From contig WMCF01000170.1 in the NCBI GenBank assembly GCA_009792885.1, positions 273,957 to 337,956 of the forward strand: a stretch of 64,000 nt of DNA, given 5' to 3'. The stretch is from Eremophila alpestris peregrina (Eukaryota > Chordata > Aves > Passeriformes > Alaudidae). The notes beneath the pieces were generated by a model that worked only from the letters and a program-made list of their open reading frames with translations, searched no databases and was not told where the DNA came from. The translations under genes were made by a program, and so were the position numbers. Positions 44,401-53,400 of this stretch are shown piece after piece; the stretch's first letter is position 1; every line of letters begins with the position of its first letter.

Positions 44401-47400
44401 AAGAGTCTTTCCCTGGTGGCCTGAGAATGCACCTAGGCTGATATCTCTCAGCTAGATTCAATTCCATGGCATGATTCACCTGCAAATCAGGTGTCCATGG
44501 TTCTACTGTGCAAGGATCTGAGTGTCCTCCTAGAGCTGCTGGGGGTGAATTCTTGGTAGAGGACAATGTGCAAGGGCATTCTGTGAGCTGTTCAGGGGGC
44601 TGTGCTAGAAGCAAGAAGCGGAGTTTTAAAATGCAAATGTCACGTACAACACCTCTGTTTAACTGCAGGGGTTCCTCTTCTGTGGACTTCTCAAAGGAGC
44701 CATCTGCAAGGGAAAAACATTGTCCTGGAAGATGCTGTGGGGCTGAATGGAGGTTTGCTCTCTGTGGCTGAAAGCAACTCTCCTCCACATGCTGGCCTGT
44801 CTGGAGGTCTGGGAGAGACAGGAGCTTTGCACATGTAATTCATATTATTCAAGAAATACCCAAGCCCTCAGCTTTTGCTTCCTGGTGCTCCTGGCACAAC
44901 CAAGAGATAACAAGCAGCCTGATTTACAGCCCAGGCTTCCAAAATCATGCCAAAGTGGCTTGAAATGGCTCCTGCTGTCAGGTGACAACCAGCTGGAGTC
45001 TCCCAGCCCTCAGTCCCAGCCTCATTACCTTTGCAGACCTGGCAGCAGGAATCTGGCACAGTTAAGGGAGAGGAACACAGCAGCTCGGGGCAAGTCATCA
45101 GGCCGCAGTAAATCTGGCCTTCCTGGAGGGCAGGGGGGAAAAAATCATTGTCAGCATTAGAAAGAGCTGAATGTCCCCCATGTAGGGCTGCCAGCACTTG
45201 GAACTGCTGATTTACCATAAATCGTTGACCAGAAATTCTTCTCAGTGAGGGTGGGGAGCCCCTGACATGGGGTGCCCAGAGCCAGATAACCTATGGCTGC
45301 TCTGCTCCTGGAAGTGTCCAAGACCAGGTCGGGCAGGGCGTGGAGCCACCTGGGATAGTGGCAGGTATCCCAGGTGGGACTGAAGGAGCTTTAAGGTCCC
45401 TTCCAACCCAAACCACTCCAGGATTTTATCATTCCATGATCAAAAGCCCCCGATAGTCCATCTTCCAATACCACAAATCATCCAGCACCAACTGACAGAT
45501 GAAAGTCAGTCTGCCCTACTGCACCGTCCATCCTGCAGATTACAGCAGGGTTGTGTACTCTCCTGGCATGGCTGTTCCATGAACAGTGCACATGCTCCCG
45601 AGTGGACTGCTCTTCCTCAGAAAGGGGCAGGCAGTGCCTTCCTCTCAGGCATCGTTAGTGCTGCCAGACCTGAAACAGCCACTGCACACCTTTCAACTCT
45701 GCAGAACACCCCCCAATTTGAAGGAGCACAAGACACAAGAGCAAAAGTTCCTTGACATCTGCCAGGGAAGGGCCCAAAGGAGACAGGTGGAAATAGGAAG
45801 CATGATTCGGAGCCCAGATTCAGGTCCACATTGAAGCTCTGCCCTCCCTCTCTTGTGGTTAATCCATAACACCAGAGCCAAGCACACAGATGTGCAGGGA
45901 TAGACCTGAGTGGATAGTTTGGAAAATATCATTGCTGTAGTGATTCAAGCTGAAAACCACAGGTTGAGGCCAGTCTTGACCTTGGTGCATCCCAGTGCCA
46001 CCTCAGTCAGTGGATTTGCACCAGTTTGTTGCAGGAATAAGTTTTTGCTACTTTGCCAAAGGGTAAAAAAGGATGTTCAGCAACCAGACTTCAACAGCAA
46101 GGTCAACTTCTCCATGCAGCAATTTTCTCTGGGGTATCCACAAGCTCCCAGTCAACCAAGACCAAGAGGTCAGCCAAGGATATCCTTAGAAAACTGAACC
46201 ACAGCTGCCTCTTCTCCATCAGGAAGCCAAACCGCTGCGCCAGGAACACGAAGAGGGTGAGGGAAGTTTGGTGGGTAACAGGATCTGGCTGAGGTCACTG
46301 CATACCAAATCCTGCTCTACATTGAGGGAGTCCAGACCTGCCTCTTCCTTCTCCCTCTGCCCAGCAGCTTGTGGCAGTGACCTGCCCCAGGCAGGAAGGA
46401 GCCAGTGTCATAAAAAGCAGGATTTATCCCAGAGGCTCTGGTCTTGGGGCAGTTTTCAAGGGGGGTTAGACCAGCTGTTCACACAGCTGTTCTAGCAGCT
46501 GACAACATCAGACACAGCCCACGGAGATCCCCCCACAGAAGGCTCCACAGCCAGCCCTTTATTTTCCCTTTTGTATCCAAGGCATTACCCTGACAAATAA
46601 ATAGAGCGTGAGTGACAGCCAAGAGGGACATGGAGCTCCACAGGACAGTTCCTGGGGACAGTGGCGGATGAGCACATGCAGCTGGGTTAGAGGCCTCCTT
46701 CCTGGTGTTTTCCACCATCCAGTTAAGAGAGGAACCAGCCTCAAAAGCTGCCTAATTCCTGAATGTCAGTTATTCCTCTTGCCACCCAGCTCTGAGGTGG
46801 GTGCATGCCTCATAGGCTCAGACCAGCTACTCCAGTATCACAGATACTTCCCTGTCCAGCATCAGCTGATGTAACCCCTTTGTGTGTGCTGTTGGCATGA
46901 CAGGGAGGTGGTTTGGGCTCTTTTGCCCCTTTTTTGGCCCTTTTCCTGGCCACACTTGGTCCCACCCTTTGCTGCAGGCAAAGTAAAGAGTGATGGAGCC
47001 TGGCCCCGTACAAGGACTGTGAATGAAACAAGGTGAAAGCCACACCTGTACCCACCTCCTTTTTCATGGCAGAGGCAGCAGAGGGAATGAGCAGTTCCCT
47101 ACTATGTCCAAGTCCAGTGTCAGCACTTTCAATCCCCTTTCCTCACTCCATCTCAAGGAGGAGGAGCTGCTCCATTTATCTCCCAACACTTGGCTCCTGG
47201 CACTCCACACACCTTCCATGGCCAGGCTGCCTCACACCTCCTGAGCAAGGTGCCAGAACTTGGTTTTTGATGGATTTTCACAGGATCCCAACCCATGGAA
47301 AAGGGCTGGCAGAGCAGAGCCAAGCCCTGTCTCAAGGCATCGCTGGAAGCTCATGGAGAAGGAGCATCCTGACAGAGCTTGCAGTGGGTGGTGGAGGGGC

Positions 47401-50400
47401 AATTCATCACTGGGATGCACACTGAGGACATCCTGGCCAGGCTACAAAGGATGGGGCTTGGAGCAACCTGGTCTGGTGGAAGGTGCCCCTATTCATGGCA
47501 GGGGATGGAACCAGAAAGGCTTTAAGGTCCCTTTCAACCTAAGCCATTTTCTGAATCTATGGATCCCAAGAGTTGCCACCCCGTGTCTGTGATGCCTTGC
47601 AGGCACACTGAGACGCCCCCAGGCTCCCTGGCTCCCAAGCCCACCAGCTTTGCATCCAGGACAGACAGAAAGGCTCCTGGCTCTGCTCTGCACTGGCCAC
47701 CTGCCACACAAAGCCTTGGTGGGGCAGGTGGGATGGCTGGATGCTGCTGGCCACAGCCCTGGAGCACTGGGGTGCTCTGTCAGGACAGGGCTTTCCCACT
47801 GTCCACCCCATGTCGCCCCAGTGTGGCCCGTGTGATCTCCAGTTAGTCTGCACTGATAACCCAATAATCCCAGTGACAAACCATCCCCCAGGGGCTGGTA
47901 GTCCCAGGTCTCAGTGGTTTTGGAGCTGGTGGGGCACTGCTGGGTGAAGGAGAGCGCCTCAGCTCCCGCGGTAGCTTACGGAGCAGCTGCACTGCACACA
48001 CTGGTTGGGCTGGCGGCCGGGGAAGAGCTCGCTGGCGCTGAACATCTCTCCCTGCTGGTACGTCGTCCCGTTGTACTGGCAGGACCTGGCGGGCGCACGG
48101 AGCGCGGACGGGGACTGTGGCTCTGGGAAAAGGGACGAGGACGGAGCAGGATAAGAGCCGGCCCTTGCCTGGCTCCAGTGCAGCACCCATGCCCCACCAG
48201 CCCACCCCTAAAGGAGCAGCAGCTCTTGACGCCCCACAGGCACTCAGAGGTGGGCAGGGCACTGCATGGTTGGTCAGCAATTAAGTATCCAAAAGCTTTT
48301 GGAGAATGGGGCTGCCCTGACTGTGCTGAGCTCAGAACAAAGGGAAGTCTGGAAGTCTGACCTCACAAGGTTCTTAACAAAAATCTCGGGTTTTTCCCTT
48401 CCCTGATTGTAACGATCCCCAAATTCAGATGGAGTCAGGTAAAAAGGGTTTGTCTCATGGGTAATTAGCAAAAAATGAAAATTCATGAGATTTTTTCCTT
48501 TTTTTTCCCCCTGGTTTCTTGAATCATTGATGGTTTCTGACTAGCTCGGCCAGCCCTCAGGTAGGGAAAGTTTTGTGACTAAATCTTGAGGTAATCTATG
48601 GGGGTGAGAATGAACATACTGAGGTAAAATGAGGCAGTCAGTAGTGGCAAGGTAGGAAAAGTTTTGAGGCTAAAACTTGAGATAGTCTCCTGTGCAGAGA
48701 AGAAAGTTGTTAAAAAACTTTAATTTCTTTTTCTTTCTTTTTTTTTTTTTTTTTTATCCAAGACACTTTGCTGGCAAATGATCAGAATAACTTGCCAGCT
48801 TCTGTTTTGCCCCTGAAGTGTGAACTGACATTTTGTCCCTACAAAGCTCTTGGGATGGGGGGAGAAGGTGGTCTGGCAGAGAGCCCTTTTCCATCCAAAT
48901 AAGATTTTTTGGGGGAAAAAGCAGCCGGAGCTCCTTGACTGGGGCCAGACCCAGCATTGCTGCATTGTCACAAGTGGCAGTAGTGGAGGCAGCACCCCGT
49001 AGGACCACGGCCAACTTGTCACCCCAGCACTGAGGAATGTCCCCCTACCAGGACACCGTGGGCAGCACTGCTGGGGGTCCGTGACAGGGTTGGCACACGG
49101 CAGAGCTGGGCACTGGATCCGGTAGCACCTGATGTTGGTGTTCTGGGGAGAGAAAGATGTGGATTGTTTAGTCCGCAGGGAACATTCAGTTCACCCCTGC
49201 AATAGGAGGAACACAACATTATCACAACAACTTGTGCTGGCTGTAACTCACCAGGGATGTCTCCAGCCCTGGCTCAAGCCCAGCCAGCTCATGATCTGTC
49301 ATCAGCAAGGGCCACTCGTCCTCTGACAGCAGCCCTGAGCCACCTCCACCCACAACCTACCTGTGCTACAGAGGCAGAACCATGGAATCACAGAAGGATT
49401 TAGCTATGAAGGAACCTTAAAGACCTTGTTCCACCTCCTATTATGAGCAGGGACACCTTCCACTATCCCAGGCTGCTCCAGCCTGGCCTCGAACACATCT
49501 AGGGACAGGGCAGTCACAGCTTCTCAGGGCCTCACCACCCTCACAGGGAACAATTTCTTGTGAAGGTATGAATCTAAATCTCCTCTCTTCTAGTTTAAAA
49601 CCCTTCCCTCGTCCCATCATTATCTGCCTACACAGAAAATAACTCTCCATCTTTTTCACAAGCTCCCGTTAAGTACTAAAAAGGTCTCCTCAGGGTCAAC
49701 AGCAGCTCCCTCACCGGAGTCAACCCAACACCCCCCAGGAGGACAGCTTTTTCCAAAGGGAAGAGATTAATCCAATGCCATGGGACTGGAAAGGATTCTC
49801 TGGTCAAATCAGACAGCAGGACCGATCTGCCTCCAAGCTGCCGAGCAAAGCCCCAGTGCAGCAGCAACAGCAGCCCCAGCCCCAGAGCAGCAGCAGCAGC
49901 AGCCCCAGCCCTAGCCCCACCTGCAGCCCCAGTGCAGCAGCAGCAGTCGCAGTTGCAGCCCCAGCGCAGCAGCAGCAGTCCCAGAGCAGCAGCAGCAGCA
50001 GCCCCAGCCCCAGTGCAGCAGCAGCAGCAGCGTCCCCCCCAGCCCTGCGGCGCCCTGGGGACGTGCCTCGGAGCAGCTGCAGCGGATGCAGTACATCAGC
50101 CCCTGGGGCTCCAGGTACGGGTGCCAGCTCTCCCCCGGGCTGTACTTCTTGCCGCTGAAGTCGCAGAACGTGTCAGGCCCTGCAAGGCAACCAGGAGAAG
50201 CTGTGTGAGAAAAGGGGATGGTTCCTGGCAGAGCTCTCTGAGGAGAGCAAGGACAGCCTTCACATTGCTCCCCACAAGTAGCTGGTAGCCACATCCCATC
50301 CACCAAACCCAGACTTTGTTCCCCCCAGTTTTAATTTTTTGCATGCATTTTTTACATTGGGACACATCTGACCCAAATAGCAACTCCTCTTAGCAAACTG

Positions 50401-53400
50401 GACTCCCCTTGCAAAAAAGGAACAGAAAGGGTGGTTTTGAGGCAGGAAATAGAGCTTTCACGCTAAAACAGAAGTGCTCACTGGAAGATGAACAGGTGAT
50501 TTCAGGGTGAAGCTACAAGATGGAATTTCCCCACAGTGAGTGATGACAGAGATGAGAGACGTTGAATTTAGGGGACGTTTTCACTGTTACCCAAAAAAAA
50601 AAAAAAAAAAAAAAGAAGAAAGGGGAGGAAAACACAAACCAAAAAATTATGGGCAAAAACACATTCTGGGGAACAACCTTTTGCTCCCCCTAAGAACTTC
50701 AGCTCATTCTCTCAAGTATCCATGGACAAGCAGGAATGGGCTGCTTGTGCCATCCCACTGGGTCTCAGCCCTTTGGCTTTACCTGGCTTGATGCAGCACG
50801 GGTCTGTCTGAATGACTGTTTTTTTCATTTATGGGGCTGTACAGGGGGACAGCAAGTCCACCTCATCCACTTTTCATCCTCAAAAGCATAAATACATGGG
50901 TTTTTTCTTCCTTCTTGATCCTGTTATCCTGAGAAGAGCCAGTTTCCAGCTGTGCTCCTGAACTGGAGGTGTCTGTCCCAGAAATGGTCTGGACCTGCCT
51001 CCACTGGCATGGGTTTAACCTCACCATGGCACAGGGATGAGATGGTGCCCAGAACAAGCAGTGGAGGAGATCCCCTTTGGAGATGTCTGCCCTCTCCATA
51101 TTTTAGCTGGTCTTTATCAACCTCCTTTGTCCCCAAGTCCATAGTTACAAACCAGTCCTCTGGCAGGATCAGGCCAGCCTGCTGCAGGATCCTGTGGGAC
51201 AAGGCATGGCCAGGATCACCAACAAACACCTCAGGAATTTGGCCAAGATCCCTGATTCAGTCACCCTCGATGTTCACATCCACAAGCATCACCTGGTCCT
51301 GCAGGAGCAAGCTCCAAACCTGGCAGAGCATACAGGAAGCTGGACCCTGTGACAGCCAGGGTGCTGTTCCCACTGTCCTGTGACGTGTGCCAAAGCATGA
51401 GCAGGCAGAGGTCACCCCAGCACCCCAGCTCTTTCTGAGCACACACCTGTCTGTGTGGGAATTTCGTAGTTTATGCACTCACAGCCCTGCTGAAATCTGA
51501 AGGTGATTTAACAGGTTATGTCATGGAGGAAATTTGAAGTAGTTTGGGTGATTGCATTGCTCGGAGGCAGTGGAGACGTTTACAGTTCCTGAAGCATTTA
51601 TGGGTCTTTTAAAACCTTGCAGCACCCTGGGGATGCAGGGGAGGGGGAGGGCTCTTTTCCAAGGCATGATGCCCACCACATAGTACATGAACTCAAGTGA
51701 GACAATGGGTGCTGACCCTGACAGGCTGTTGGGAGGACTCCTTAATGAATAGCAGAGGGTCCCCAAAATTATCCTAGTGGCATTCGCCGCCCCAAAGCTG
51801 CTAAGAGCCATCCCATGCTGCACTCTGGCACCTGGGACACAGCAGTGGCTTGCAGGGCCCAACTGGTATTGTCCCATCTTGCCAAAGCTGGAGTTGCCAC
51901 CCGCTTAATGGATTTCTTCAATCAACCAGACAAAATCCACCCAGATATGCTGGAGAGGGCTGCAGTCCCTCCTCCAGCTCATCCTTAGGATGAACCCAGG
52001 TGATGCTCTACCACGGCCAGACCCTCTGGCCAGCAGAAAAGGGAGTCCTGTGGGTCTAGAAAGATCTTTATGGGTCTCTTCCAACTCAAGCCCTGCCAGC
52101 AGACTTGAGCCTCTCTTTGATGGCTTTAAGCACTTGATTCTCCAAGCTGTACCTTCACAAGTGGTGACCACCAGCTGCCCACACTGCTGAGACACAGCAG
52201 CACTGCATCTGCAGATGTGGAGGTTTGCAATAGCTTTGGAGTGTATGTTCCCAGAGGGACAGGCAGAGGTATTTTCATTCCCTTTCCCTGATCAGGACTT
52301 CACACTGTCCCCATAGCTCTTGACAAGTCAGCAACTCCCTATTCCTGGGCACATAGGTCATGAGCTTACAGCAGACCACACAAAACTGGTGAGTATGTGG
52401 CTTGAATATGTGGAAACCCAGAAGGGAGAGGAAAAAAACTCCACAAAACTAAAAAACAAAAACAAACAACAACAACAAAACCCAAAAAAACTAAACAAAA
52501 AAACCCCCCATAGTTTTGCTAAAGGGTGAGAAAATGACTTAATCTTTCCCTGCTTGCAGCATTCTCATGAATTATGCTGAGGGTGAAGAAATGGAGTTGC
52601 CTCGGTGTGACGCGGCCCTGCTCAGTTCACAGGCTCCCATGCCAGTTGGCTGCTTCCTTCAAACATTTAATCACAAGTGGAGCCCTGGTTTGGGTCCAGC
52701 CCTCGAAAGCAGCCTGATTCATGTCTGCAAAGGGCCTGCTGGTAAAATTAAAGCTGACTGGCAGTGCTGGGCACCAGGAGACACTTGTTGGCATCCCAGC
52801 AGTGCTATGTTTTTGGCAAGAAGTGCCAGCATGTTTGCACAAAAAGCAAGATGTGGATGGATGGATGGACGGATGAGGTTTAAAAGCTGGAGGCACTGGA
52901 CCATTTTTTCTCATGCCAGGCTAATAATTTCATTTGCAGAGGTCAAACTTTAGATATCATCCTAATTCACTTGGAGTGAGAAGCCATTTTTTGCAGTGAA
53001 TTGCTCCCATGCTGATCAGTAAGGTGATCTTACTTATTGCACCATCAGCAGCAGCACACTCAGAAAGTCATGTGGGTTTGCTTCTCACTGGATCTAGAGC
53101 TGGTCAAGTAGTTGTGGGCTGGTGTCTGAGGCTGTTGAGGTACATCCTAAGCAGACATTCCCTTCTCATGGTGTAAGAGATGCAGCCCAGGACGGGTTTC
53201 TCCACACCATTCAGTTTGTCACCGTGCATTGGTGTCTCTGAACCACCTTGTGAAGATGCTGCTCAGTGCTTCTGCGACATCCTCTTGTGAGGTTTCAATT
53301 TCCTGGTAGCTGTAAAGCTTCCCACAATATCTATCCTGAATCTTTAATGTCCTTTCCAACCCAAGCCATGTGTGATTCTGTAATTCTGTCTCTGGGAGTG

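Noticed and set aside
49916..49925. Alternative GT donor (CAG|GTGGGG) for CHRDL2 exon 2 inside the repeat
   Set aside because: It leaves phase 2, which does not join exon 3, and would insert a poly-Leu/Cys repeat not present in the family.
49775..50158. Poly-Gln/Ser-Pro open frame across the CAG tract
   Set aside because: It lies in the antisense of CHRDL2 intron 2 and exon 2 and is produced by the trinucleotide repeat.
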